Below, piece by piece: positions 1-13,000 of a stretch of DNA of 64,000 nucleotides. Made by a program: the position numbers and the translations under genes. The notes under the pieces were generated by a model, which saw only the letters and a list, made by a program, of their open reading frames with translations, was not told where the DNA came from and did not search any database. Numbering within the stretch: position 1 is the stretch's first letter; every line of letters starts with the position of its first letter. The DNA lies in the NCBI RefSeq assembly GCF_038502225.1, contig NW_027195407.1, positions 1-64,000 of the forward strand. The letters are read 5' to 3'. The DNA is from Cherax quadricarinatus. Lineage: Eukaryota > Arthropoda > Malacostraca > Decapoda > Parastacidae.

Positions 1-1377
1 AAGGGACTGGAGATGAAGTGTGGGGGGGGGACAGAAGAGGCAGAAACCTGGGAGGTGGCAGAAGAGGGAGAAACTTGGGAGGAGACGGGGGTGGAAGGCA
101 TAGTACGAGGAGGAGGGTGAATCTCCACACTTGTAATAGAGCCAGAGAGAGGGGAAGAACTAGGTACAGAGACTGGAAAGGTAAAATGTGGAGGTGGAAG
201 AAGGGAAGGAAGGGGCAAAGAAGATTTGAGCAATGTGGATTTTTTGGACTTCTGAGTAGAGGGGCGATTGGTATTAGGTGTCGTACGAGGTCTTGTCGAT
301 ACTGGGGATTGTGAAGAAGGACGCGAAGATGTGAGAACAGACTGAGTTGTAGTCGGGACGTCAGAGCCAAGGACAGGAAAAGGATTAGATGCCATAGTGG
401 CTATGGGAGGGGTAACAACAGAGGAGGCTGCAGAAGATGGGACCCCAGAAGTGGGGGGATGTTTGGAAACACGAGAATAAGAAACACGGGGTAGTCTCCC
501 TTGGAGGCGGAGATGAGTAACTGCCATAGCATAAGGGAGACCTTCTGCCTCTTTGAGGCAACGGATTTCACATTCATTTAAGTAGACCTGGCAATGGCGG
601 GAGTACGAAGGGTGAGCTTCATTACAATTAAGGCAAGATGGAGGTTGACTGCAAGATGTATTAGAATGGTCGTCGGCGCCACAGACTGGGCATTCGGTCA
701 TAGATCTGTTGGACTATGGTATGGGGCAGAATGACAGTACCACTACAAGAATTGAGAGAAAGATGTTTTTCAATAGTGATAGGAGTAGTATCGATTTTCG
801 AAAGGAGAGAAAGATCATGAGCTTGGGTAGCATTCTGGACAGTGACGATGCGCATACCGCTCTTGAGAGCATGAAAGGAAATATCTCTACCAACATGATG
901 CAGGAGTGCTTTGCCAATACTATGGTCAGAAAGGTAGGCAGAAGAAGAAGTCGGTCTTAAAGTAAAGAATTTAATCCATTGTGTGGTCCGAAACTGAGCA
1001 TGGAGAGGGAGTGCTTGATGTGTCGGTCTTTTCTGAGTAGAATGGGAAGGTAACGAAGGAGCATCATCAGGAGATTGACGTTGGCGTTTAGGAGTAGGAC
1101 CGGAGTTGGTCCGGCGTGAAATGGGCGGGCGATTTGAAAATTGCCGTACTGTAGAGGGAGAAGCCGGAAGCATAGTCAAAGGAGAGCGGAGTTCAGACAA
1201 ATCGAAGGAGTCAGTCGAAGCCCCGGTACCTGAAGCGGGTGAGGAAACAGCACCAGCAAGAGGTACAGGGGCATCAGGAGTGTCCGAAGAGTGGTCTAAA
1301 CACAAGGCAGGGTCAGAACGGGGTGCAGTATCAAGAAGGGGCCCGGGGGTAGTGGGTTCATGGACTAGGGCTGCCAT
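1..1377 (-). pseudogene. LINE-J ORF1 (gag-like), Jockey/I-type LINE, internally deleted
   Basis: The likely start is the ATG at 1375-1377 (MAALVHEPTTPG), preferred over an upstream ATG at 1593 that would read through the T-rich leader. The N-terminal part is Ser/Pro-rich. Next comes the block FFTLRPTSSSAYLSDHSIGK to SGTVILPHTIVQQ, typical of decapod Jockey/I-type ORF1 nucleic-acid-binding proteins. The frame stops at 661-663. Just before that stop another frame takes over with a CCHC knuckle (CPVCGADDHSNTSC, about 660-700) and a second Cys/His group (CLNCNEAHPSYSRHC), then a Ser/Pro/Thr-rich tail running off the window start. Related ORF1s have about 60 residues and a first knuckle between the PHTIVQ block and this knuckle, so I infer an internal deletion plus frameshift. 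The product would bind element RNA; this copy is broken. Confidence 0.7.
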
Positions 1378-2035
1378 GGTTAGGTTACTCCTTTGCTTTT
1401 TGTTTTTAAGAAAAAAAAAGAAAGAAGAAAAGAAAATAAAAATAAAAAAAAGAATAAAAAAAGGGGGGAGCGGGGAGGAATAGTTCCCAGGAGGAATGAA
1501 AGGGCCGGAAATCTCCCTCCGTGCCCAAGAGGACCTCAGCACCGCTAGTAGCGCAGATGCAGCATGGAACCCGTGCCATACCCTACCCTTCATGCCAGTA
1601 AACCAGCAATCCGGGATAGCAACCTCACATCTGCCGAGCTACCTCGGTGGACAAAAGAGAGGGCGGCCGGATATCCACCACAAAGCATACCTCCTTCGTC
1701 CACCACCCCCGGAATCCGAAAGGTGGCTTCCAGAGATACACCCGTCGCCCGAAAGACACCCAAAGCTACTCCGGGATACCGGAGAGGGATCGGGACATCC
1801 CCAGGCAATCCAGATTCCACGGCAAACTACGCCACTGCCAAGAACCTCAACGGAATGGGATGGACCCCGGTGTCCTTTCCCCTACCTAGGAACTAGCGCG
1901 CCTGTGGGAGAAATCCCAAAGGCCAAAAAGAGGAAGGGCAAAAGGGAGGGGTGGGGAGGAGGAGGAGGAATGGAAAAACGGGTGGATGGGGAGGATGGGA
2001 TAGGGGAGGGGAGAATGGGGGGTAATTAGGTTCGG
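1378..2035 (-). other. GC-rich 5' leader of LINE-J
   Basis: This stretch lies directly upstream of the ORF1 start on the minus strand. It begins with a C-rich segment, continues as GC-rich unique sequence and ends in a long T/A-rich tract (about 1405-1470) before the ATG. The long plus-strand open frame at 1496-2029 is compositional, with poly-Gly and Lys/Arg runs, and I do not regard it as a gene. The position and the lack of a coding frame on the minus strand fit a LINE 5' UTR or internal promoter. Confidence 0.5.
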
Positions 2036-2160
2036 TCTGAGAAAGAAGACCGACAGGGCTAATTCCTCAGACCAAGAGCCTCTTCACCACGCCAAGGAGC
2101 CCCCGTTGAAGAGGTATCGTTGGAGAAAAATAAAGTTTACTTATATTTTAAATAAATAAA
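2036..2160 (+). repeat. Possible 3' tail of a LINE/SINE
   Basis: A stretch with paired GGTCTGAG/CTCAGACC-like segments is followed by an AATAAAG signal and an A/T-rich end (about 2130-2160, TAAATAAATAAA). It resembles the 3' end of a decapod retroposon on the plus strand, abutting the leader of LINE-J head to head. The family cannot be named from this alone. Confidence 0.3.
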
Positions 2161-2423
2161 AATGATAAACGCAGCAGTGTTCTTACTTTCTCAATTAGTT
2201 CTAAAACGAACATTACATGATTAATACATGTTACGTATTAAACTGATACAGCCACTGAAAAAGCTGATATTTATTTGGTACAGCAACTCATAAAGATGCG
2301 TAGACAGACGCTGGAGAGTCAGTGTGAGTGAGACTACTTTGCTCATAAAATTTAGAACATACACCTAAGCAGTGATGGCGCATATCAACATACAGGATAT
2401 AGAATGATGCGATCCTTGACTGA

Positions 2424-2462
2424 CTACATTTCGCCCACACATTGGGCTTTATTAAGTCATAA
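2424..2462 (-). ncRNA. Degenerate hammerhead-like motif at the PLE-a end
   Basis: On the minus strand, CTTAATAA is followed by a GCCCA-ATGTG-TGGGC hairpin and GAAATGT. The layout (core, hairpin, GAAA) matches the motifs at 39532 and 51247, but the core CTGANGA is changed and the palindromic ACGT after GAA is lost. I take it as a dead remnant. Confidence 0.35.
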
Positions 2463-2599
2463 ACAGATCTGTCTGAGCAGAGAGTACGTGAATATATATA
2501 AAGAGCATAGTGAAGTGAAGGATTAGGTGAGGAAGGCAGAAATTTGCTGCTGAGAAGAGGCTCGATTTTTGAAGGACCCACTAGGTATTAGCCAGTACG

Positions 2600-3000
2600 T
2601 TTGTTGCTACTCAGGATGACGCTGAAAAAAATTTCCTGTTAATAAGTTCAGCTATGTTGTAAAAGCCGTTGTTCTGGTTAAAACTGTTGGGTATACAGAT
2701 GAATAATGATTCCAGGATATTGTCTCTAAATGTCTTCTTTCCTAGTGACAAGCTTTGCTTCTCTGCTGGCATGTTCTAAGACACATCTTTGGATGTCTCT
2801 GGATGTTTTGCCCGTGTTTAATTGGTTAAAATCGTTGCAATGGATTATACATATCTCTGCAGAGGACTGAACCTGGTGTTGTCCCATACTGATGATGTCT
2901 TTGATTGTGGTGGATACAGAGGTAAATACTAGGAATACACCACTGGAAAAGATATTGACAGCGGTATAAGTAGGAAGAATTATGTATCTTCTCTAGGCGA
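2600..3000 (-). pseudogene. PLE-a GIY-YIG region relic
   Basis: The minus strand keeps scattered matches to the PLE-b C-terminal region: an IxxCNDF block, TSRDIQR, an LEHAS block, then NFNQNNGFYNIAEL-like sequence near 2640-2700. The endonuclease frame is destroyed by stops. The assignment rests on collinearity with 53041-53384. Confidence 0.5.
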
Positions 3001-3970
3001 TATAATACCTGGTTGAGTTGAAGATGTTATATTCATGTCCTCATAATTCTCGAATGAAGTAATGAGGATGGTAAAGTTTAGAAAATACTTGATCGATGAA
3101 AGGATATTCTTCCTCGAGGAATTCACTTCTACATATCTGGCGGACAAGAAGGAAGAAACCTATGATTACGATACATTTCATTTTGGAATCGTTGTTGGTG
3201 TGTCGGTACTCGATAGACTTTAAAACGAGGTTCGTGGTCAGCTTAGCAGAGAAGAACATCAAGGAAAGGAAGTGTTGTCGACTTCTAGCGTGAATTGGAT
3301 TGAGAGCTCTATCTGGTTGAGGTTGTGTTGGAGAGCAGAAAGGATGAAGCCTATGGGAGTTATGGTGATAATGTCGTCAGCATAACTGAGCCAAGTGACT
3401 GAAGAGGGAATGTTAGAGGAAAACCGTTAGGCTAATAGATGTTCCATGTATATGTTCGCCAGTACGGCACTAAGTGGGGAACCCAGAGTCGGTCCAAAAG
3501 TCTGTTGAAAAAAATCATTTTCAAAAGTGAAACATGTGAAACAAATACACAATTCATCAAGGTTGATGAAATCGTTGGCTGGAGCTGGAACGTCGAGACA
3601 GTCATCAATTTTCCGGAACAGGAGATCAGTGGCTTCTATAATGTGTGCCTTGGTAAATAGGGATGTCACGTCTAGGCTGGAGAGTTAAGGAGATCATTAG
3701 AATGTTTAAAATGTGCTCGACTAATTGTGTCCAAGAGTTTAAAAATGTCTTTTTTAAGCAATTATCCTGAGAGTTAGTGGGGAGCACTACTTTTCCATCG
3801 TGTAGGTATTTTATTCCATTTATCTCCATACAAGCTGTATAACAGTTATGTGTAGACTCAGACTTGAGTGAGCGGTTAATGAGACGGTGAACAAGCAGGC
3901 TCAAGGTTGCACACCCGTAGAGGTGATGAATCGACGGCAGTGATGCAGCAAAGGAAACTAGAGAGCACAA
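3000..3970 (-). pseudogene. PLE-a reverse transcriptase relic
   Basis: Broken frames read in order: SLFTKAHIIEATDLLFRKID (RT motif with the LFT block), FFQQTFGPTLGSPLSAVLAN (the GSPLS block of PLE RTs), SVTWLSYADDIITIT (catalytic YxDD as YADD, about 3375-3415), LEVDNT with LDVLLC-like remnants, and SIEYRHTNNDSKMKC with FIDQVFSKLYHPHYF (thumb region). PLE RTs prime reverse transcription at nicks made by the element's GIY-YIG nuclease. Here the YADD segment is intact by eye but the frame is broken on both sides. The copy has no insertion at the YxDD site, unlike PLE-b. Confidence 0.7.
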
Positions 3971-4049
3971 TCATACGTAGAAGCAGGAATTGAAGTAGAA
4001 AAAATCTTTAGGATTCTTGTGGGATCCTAAGCAGCCTGACGTGTCCCGT

Positions 4050-4588
4050 CGAAGGTCAGCCTTCTGAATGCAACATACAGGGTTATATAATATTCCACAC
4101 TGATAGGGCCAACAGGAAGGGTGGTGGTGTGGCGATGTATGTCAGAGAAAATTTAAATGGCTGTCTTAGACATGATATAAAATTAGAAACATCGAACACA
4201 GAATCTGTTTGGCTACAGTTTCTCGAGGGACGTGACAAATTAATTTTGGGTGTGATTTATAGGCCCCCAAACCTTGATAGAGAGTGCAGTAAGCTGTTAT
4301 GGGACGAAATGCATAAGGCATCTAGATATGAAAATGTTGTGATAATGGGAGATTTTAACTTTAGACAAATTGATTGGAACAATATGACAGGAAATCTTGA
4401 GTCTAGTGACTTTCTTGATACGGTTCAGGATCGCTTTTTAGAACAGGTTGTGACAGAACCAACCAGAGGAAACAATCTGCTTGACTTGGTTCTTGCCAAC
4501 AAGGATTCACTAATTAATAATCTTGAGGTTAATGATGAGCTTGGGGAAAGTGATCACAAATCACTTAGTTTTAATATATCATGGAATT
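4050..4588 (+). pseudogene. CR1-a ORF2, endonuclease part (5' fragment)
   Basis: The plus strand reads SECNIQGYIIFHTDRANRKGG..., ILGVIYRPPNLDRECSKLLW, VIMGDFNFRQIDWNN, TEPTRGNNLLDLVLAN, then GESDHKSLSFNISWN. These are AP-endonuclease motifs (GDFN and SDH) of a CR1-type LINE and align with CR1-d at 48240-48720. The fragment is 5' truncated near 4050. It is interrupted at 4588, inside SFNISWN, by Tx1-a and resumes at 7740 with the duplicated ATCATGGAATT. Confidence 0.85.
4578..4588. repeat. TSD (left) of Tx1-a: ATCATGGAATT
   Basis: An 11-bp direct repeat, identical to 7740-7750, flanks the minus-strand Tx1-a. One copy is native CR1-a coding sequence (ISWN) and the other continues the CR1-a frame. 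Confidence 0.85.
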
Positions 4589-6531
<1,943 letters not shown>

Positions 6532-7597
6532 CTAACCTACATCCAATCTTAACATTTCACCTACCGTCAGATTACGATAACCCAAAGGAAAATTATTTAC
6601 CCACAACCTCCTATATAATAGCCTATTCCTGCAAACCGTTCGATACACACTCGCCGCAAGCGCCCACACCCGACACTCACCCCTCACCTCCCTCATACCC
6701 CAAGACACATACAAAAAATCTGCCACCACATACATCACTGCCCTCTGAATGTCCTTGGAAACCCCGCCCACATCAAAAAGCAAAGCTCTCAAAGTCGAAA
6801 TGCTTCTCCCCCCTCCCGCCACTATACCCAGGACCCTCGCTAACCATTTCCTTACAATCCCCAAATTTTCGCAAAAATATACAGCATGAAACGCCGTCTC
6901 CTCCTCCCCACAATGTAAACAAGTGCCATCACCTACATACCCCATTCTATATAGCTCCGACCTTGAAGCTAGAATTCCCATAAAAAACCTATATACCACT
7001 TCACGAACCCTCAGCTTTAATCTAATCTTCCTAAAATCTTCCCAAATGCCCCTCCAATTGTACATCGGATATGTAGCTACGCCCTGTCGCACCCCACCCT
7101 TCCTATCTGTTCTCCCCAGCTTACTGACCTTTACTTTTCTTGCATCCCGTATTGTCAACAAATTACGCACCATATCTTCACACACCAATAGCGCCTTCCC
7201 CTTCCACCATTTATTCACATCCTCCATGACCTCTCCCACCCTTATGCCCCTCTCCCCTCTCGCCCTCAGGTACCGCTGCTTCACATACACTGCCTTCACT
7301 CGTGTGTCTAAAGGAATAACACCCACCCCACCCTGCCGCCCGTCATCACCACCTCCTTCCTTAGCCATGGCCTGCCATAACCCCACACATATCTCAAAAC
7401 CCGCCTCTCCAGTTCCTGAATATCACACGACCTCAGAGGATATACTTCTGCTACTCCCCACACTTTACTATACACAAGTGTGTTTACTACCACTACCCTC
7501 TGCTGCAATGTTATATCCCCAGCCCTCCACCCTTGCATCCTGCCTATCGCTCTACTCACAACATCCTTTGAGTTTATTTTCTGTGCCTCCTGTTCCT
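6532..7597 (-). pseudogene. Tx1-a ORF2, C-terminal third
   Basis: The frame opens just after the deletion junction with EQEAQKINSKDVVSRAIG, then DITLQQRVVVVNTLVYSKVW, matching the region after the RT domain in Tx1-b and Tx1-g. A frameshift near 7370 moves to the second frame, which carries the C-terminal zinc motif CLHCGEEETAFHAVYFC (C-x2-C-x8-H-x4-C) and the conserved tail WGMRE...YRTVCRNRLLYRRLW. EN and RT domains are absent, so it cannot encode an active polymerase. Confidence 0.8.
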
Positions 7598-7650
7598 TTA
7601 ACTAAGTCAACACACACAGTGTTACTCCTCCTGCGGTAACTGGTCGCCAT
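7598..7650 (-). pseudogene. Tx1-a ORF1 stub
   Basis: The ATG at 7648-7650 sits in the context AAAATGGC and begins MATSYRRRSNTVCVDLVKGT, the N-terminus shared by Tx1 ORF1s here (compare MADRLYRRINTVCIQLVRGS in Tx1-c). After about 17 codons the sequence jumps into the last third of ORF2. Confidence 0.7.
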
Positions 7651-7739
7651 TTTGGTGAAAACAGGAAGTTGCGCAAACAGAAAATGCAGGAGCTTTTGCG
7701 CAGCACGTCCACATGGCCCGAGAGCGATAAGGACAATGA

Positions 7740-7750
7740 ATCATGGAATT
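7740..7750. repeat. TSD (right) of Tx1-a
   Basis: Identical to 4578-4588 (ATCATGGAATT). Confidence 0.85.
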
Positions 7751-9201
7751 ACCCAGATAACTGCAATCAAATCTCTTTCCCAGATTTTCGCTTGGCTGAC
7801 TTCATGGGACTGAAAAATTACCTGGGTGGGCTAAATTGGGATGTCCTGACTATGGGTCAGGTAGGTAATCTTGGTTGCCAACATGACGTTTTTCAGAGCA
7901 TAGTTCTAGCTGCCCAGACAACTTTTGTTTCGAGTAGGGAAATTAGATCTAACAAAAATGATGATCACTGACAGTGATAAGGATATGTGTGAAATTTTCA
8001 ATACCTACTTCCTCTCAGTTTTCACCCAGGAAAATACTAGCGATATTCCTGAATTAATAGATTATGTAGAACAGGGTGATGATAAACTATGTACGATTGC
8101 GGTAACTAGTGACATGGTCCTCAGACAAATAGAGAAACTAAAACCTAACAAATCCCCAGGCCCTGATGAACTGTTTGCAATGGTGTTAAAGGAATGTAAA
8201 GAGGAACTTAGCATACCTTTGGCTAATCTTTTTAACATATCACTACAAACTGGCATAGTGCCTGATAAGTGGAAAATGGCAAATGTAATACCTATTTACA
8301 AGGCAGGTGACAGGTCCTTGGCTTCGAACTATAGACCAATAAGCCTTACCTCCATAGTGAGAAAATTTATGGAATCAATAATTGCCGAAGCAATTCGTAG
8401 CCATCTTGACAGGCACAGATTGATTAATGAATCTCAACTCGGTTTTACAAAGGGGCGTTCCTGTCTTACGAATTTACTAACTTTTTTCACTAAGGTGTTT
8501 GAGGAGGTAGATCATGGTAATGAATATGATGTGTATATGGACTTCAGTAAGGCTTTCGATAGAGTTCCACACCAGAGGCTATTGAGGAAACTTAAGGCAC
8601 ACGGTGGAATAGGAGGAGAAATTTTTTCCTGGGTAGAGGCATGGCTGACAAATAGACAGCAGAGAGTTTGCATAAATGGGGAGAAATCAGAATGGAGGCA
8701 CGTCACAAACGGTGTTCCTCAGGGGCCAGTGTTGGGCCCGTTGTTGTTCACAATTTACATAAACGACATAGATGAGGGAATAGATACCGACATAAGCAAA
8801 TTTGCTGATGACACCAAAATAGGCCGTCCAATTCATTCTAATGAGGACACTAGAGCACTCCAGGATGATTTGAATAGACTGATGCAATGGTCGGAGAAGT
8901 GGCAGATGCAGTTTAATATTGACAAATGCAAAGTTCTAAATGTTGGACAGTTAAATAACCATGCCAAATATAAACTAAATAATGTAGATCTTAATACTAC
9001 TGATTGCGAAAAGGATTTAGAAGTTCTGGTTAGCAGTAATCTAAAACCAAGACAACAGTGCATTAGTGTTCGCAATGAAGCTAACAGAATTCTTGGCTTC
9101 GTATCTAGAAGTATAAATAATAGAAGTCCTCAGGTTCTTCTTCAACTCTATATATCCTTGGTTAGGCCTCATTTAGACTATGCTGCTCAGTTCTGGTCAC
9201 C
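7740..9201 (+). pseudogene. CR1-a ORF2, continuation (RT part)
   Basis: The CR1-a reading resumes after Tx1-a with SFPDFRLADFMGLKNYLGGL and EIRSNKND. An internal deletion of roughly 280 bp with a frameshift (about 7950-7970) then joins it to TDSDKDMCEIFNTYFLSVF. The RT follows: NKSPGPDELFAMVLKECK, NYRPISLTSIV, LGFTKGRSCLTNLL, YMDFSKAFDRVPHQRL, VPQGPVLGPLLFTIYIND and the catalytic KFADDTKIG (about 8800). The frame ends inside LDYAAQFWSP at 9201, where the poly-T end of Tx1-b begins. The rest of the element was not found downstream. Confidence 0.85.
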
Positions 9202-10031
9202 TTTTTTTTTTTTATTTTATTTAAAAAACACAATACATATCATACATTTGTGCTATATTTAGGTTACATAAACAAAGAAACATAATCCATTAAATAATAA
9301 AAACAAACAACTTCACATTCCTTATCCCAGCACTAAACTTATACATAAGAAAAACACGTTCAACTGTAAATGCTTAATTCCCCCTCCAAAGTGCCCAACC
9401 AGCACACACAACATACATGTAACTAAAAACAGCCCACACCTGAACATACAGGTGGGTTTATTATATCCATAAAATACAGCCAGTATTTTATAACACAAAA
9501 GGTAATATTATCCTAAGAATGTTACACTTATTTACATTATATATGAAACATTATAAACAAAGACATTCTCATATAATCCAATTCGTTGCACACTCATTAA
9601 TATTGTATATTAAACTTTATACACAAAGACATAATACTAAACACCTCAAAAATTACAATATAATAAAGGTGACAAAATAGCCATTTCCACACCTTACCAC
9701 AGAGAAACTAAACACACTATTAAAATAACAAAGATACACACTCATGTTACATAGCACATTATTATCAGTGTTAACAATGCTTTGAGTGTTCCTTCTTGTA
9801 GTCGTCTCACTGACAAAGATCATTTAACTTATTAAAACTATGTTCATCAATGACCTCTTGTCTTTCAACACATGGTTAAACTAAAACATTCACACACAAG
9901 AAAACTCTCCAATTACACCACATCTGACATGTCATCCCTCCCATACAACTCTCATGACAATCCTACCACATTTACATATCCTTCAGTATGGTCATAACTC
10001 GCTCTAGAAAAGGAAAATGGTCCCTTAGTAC
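9202..10031 (-). other. 3' UTR of Tx1-b
   Basis: A/T-rich, non-coding on both strands. The part next to ORF2 (about 9940-10030) is similar to 35560-35680, the equivalent position in Tx1-f, which helps identify Tx1-f. No long G-tract or (TA)n is seen here. Confidence 0.6.
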
Positions 10032-13000
10032 TTAAGTAGCCAAATTACTGAGTCCCCTTACCGTTATATTTCTATATGCCTCCGGGAACGCAGTTGCCCA
10101 CCTGTTACCATAAATGAGTTTATTTCTGCATACCGTGCGATAAATTCCTGCCGCAATAGCCCTTACCCTAATCCCCCCGCCTTTTTCCTTCAAGCCCCAG
10201 GAATAAAACAAGAAATCTGTCACAATGTACAGAATGGCTCTCTTTACAACCTCAGACACCCCCCTTACCTCTAAAGTTAGGGCACGCAGGATCTCTACAT
10301 TGCCCCCACCCATTAACTTGAAGACTCTAGCCAGCCACACCCGTACTTGCCCCAACTCCCTACAAAAATATACGGCATGAAAAGCTGTTTCCGATTCCTC
10401 ACAATGTTCGCATTTCGCTTCCTTTACCAAACCCATCACACACAAAGCCTGCTTTGACGCTAAAATCCCCATTACAAACCTATAAACTAACTCCCTTACC
10501 CTAGGCATTAATCTAAGTTTCTGGAAATCATGCCAAATCGTACCCCAATCATACAAAGGGTATACCGCCACCCCTTGCATCACTTCTGGTTTCCTACTCA
10601 TCTCTACTAACCTTCCCACCTTGAGCTGTTTTACCTCACCTATTACTAACATAACCCTTAGCATATTCTCACATTCCATCAAGTCCTTTCCTCCCCACCA
10701 ACGTCGTACATCCCTCATTACCCTCCCAACCCTCACCCCTTTTACCCCCCCCTCCCTTACGTACTTTTGTTTAACATACATGGCCTTTACCCTCGGCCCT
10801 AGCATCAAAAGCCCTACTCCCCCTCTGCGCACCTTCGTCATAACCACCTCTTTACTTAGCCATGCTCGTCCAAAACCCCATATATAACGAAGCACCCTTC
10901 TCTGTATCTCCTTTATCTCCTGTTCCCGTAAAGGATACACCACTGCCACGTTCCACACTTTACTATAAACCAATGAATTTATTATTATTGCCCTTTGCAT
11001 TAGAGTAACATCCTTCGCTCTAAGGTTCCTAATCCGTTGTACAACTTTCTCTCCCACCAATTCTGAATTCCTCCGTCTAGCCTCTTGCTCATCTGCCATA
11101 TAGATAATCCCACAAATTTTCAGCTGTTCAGTCACATCCCATCCAAACTCCACCCCCATTCTACCCCCCACCCAATCTCCTATCTCTAATAATTTCGATT
11201 TAGCCCTGTTGACACGCATGCCTGACGCCTCTCCAAAAAACCTCATTACTCTCTCCACCTTTCGCAAACCTTCGACATCATTGATCAGTATTGTTGTGTC
11301 ATCTACATAACCAACTACCTCTGTGATCCCCGACCCCTCCTCCTGTAACGTTGTTGCTTCCTCAACCATTTCATAAAACGGGTGTTGCATACATGCAAAC
11401 AGAATTTGAGACATAGGACACCCTTGTCTCAAACCTTTCTCCATTTTCAACACGCTACCCAACCTACCATTAATTTGCACCTGAATCGTAGCTTCTGCAT
11501 ACAAGGTCTTCACCCATTTTACTATTCCCTCCCCAAAACCCATAAGCCTTAAAATGTCAACCATGTACTCTCTATTCACACCGTCATAAGCATTCTCCCA
11601 ATCAATGCCCAAAATTCCACCTCCCTTACAACCCTGCAAAAATTCCCTAATACGACTATGTCCATCCCTCATACTACGACCCGGAATTCCCAACTGACCC
11701 TTGTGCACCATACCACCTATTACCTTCTTCATCCTGTTCCCTAAAATCTTCGCAAAAATCTTATAATCCGTACACATTAAAGATATGGCCCTGTACGTGC
11801 TCAGTGTTCTCCCCTCGCTTTTTTTCTTTACAAGCACGACCACACCCGTCCTCTGTGACGTTCCCAATTTTCCTTCCTTCAGCATACAATTCAATACCTG
11901 AACCAAACAAACATTTATGGTTTCCCAATGCACTCTGTAAAAATCATTGGAAAGCCCATCAATTCCCGGTGCTTTCCCCTTACTTAAATTGAACACTGCC
12001 TCTTTCACTTCTTCCATACTTATTATTCCCTCCAATCCCCCTCTGTCCTCCCCACCTTTCCCCAAGACCTTCACCCCTCCTCTTTCTTTATTAACTATCT
12101 CCAAATTACCTTTTTCCCATTTCCTTTTAAACCAATAGTCCGCATAATTACTTATCCCCTCAGTTGTCACCAACATTTGCCCCTTAGTATAACCTTCCAA
12201 ATCGTCACTAACCTCTAAAAGTATGATAGTGGACTCCTGTTGTCTAATGCGAAAACTTCTTAACACACTACCCGACGGTTTATCTCCCCATAGCACGGCA
12301 TCCATACCTGCCCTTACCCTTAATTCATCAAATCTTTCATTATGTATGTCCCTTAGTCTCCCTCTTAGCCCTGATATTTCTTCAAAAGACTTCTCCTCAT
12401 CTCTTGCGTAACACTCATTGAGCTGCTGTTCCAAATAATTCTGTAAACCGTACCTCCACCTCGCCTCCTCCCTTCCTTTAAATTTATAAAACCCCGCGAT
12501 ACCAGGTTTAGCCCTATTTTCCCACCAATCCAAAATACTCCCTACCCCATCCCTTGCCCTCCACAATTGTCCCCACCAGTCTCTAAACTCTGCGTTCACC
12601 ACCTCACTCCTCACCAACCTTGCATTTAACTTCCAGAAACTTGAATATACCTTTACCACTCCCTCCCAATCCAGTTCTACCAAAACTGCCCTATGATCCG
12701 AAAACCCTACGTCCACTGTTTTTACCCCTCCTACCCTAACTGCCTCCGTTATATAAATCCTATCTAACCTCGCTGAATAATTTCTCCTAACAAAAGTGTA
12801 ATCCACTCTCCAAGCCCCACTCCCCTCCACGTCCCTCACCCCTGCATCCTGTAAAACATTGCGTAACGACCGTAATACACAACCCGCCCCCCTTGGCTCC
12901 ACGTCCCCCCCCCTTATAACACAGTTCCAGTCCCCCCCAATTACAGTTACTAGAGGTAAACTCCTTAAAAAATACACTAAAACGTCTCTCACAAAATCCT

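Larger units (their letters stand above)
2290..3990 (-). mobile_element. PLE-a: decayed Penelope-like element
   Basis: On the minus strand the order is an N-terminal PLE region (3626-3970), RT palm pieces (3240-3670), remnants of a GIY-YIG region (about 2600-3000) and a terminal-repeat-like tail (about 2390-2520). The same blocks occur in the same order in PLE-b at 51536-53760, which supports the assignment. Many stops and frameshifts separate the pieces, so the element is dead. The upstream end abuts CR1-a near 4050. Confidence 0.7.

Noticed and set aside
1496..2029. 177-codon plus-strand open frame
   Set aside because: It runs through the GC-rich leader of LINE-J on the opposite strand, with poly-Gly and Lys/Arg runs and no recognised domain.
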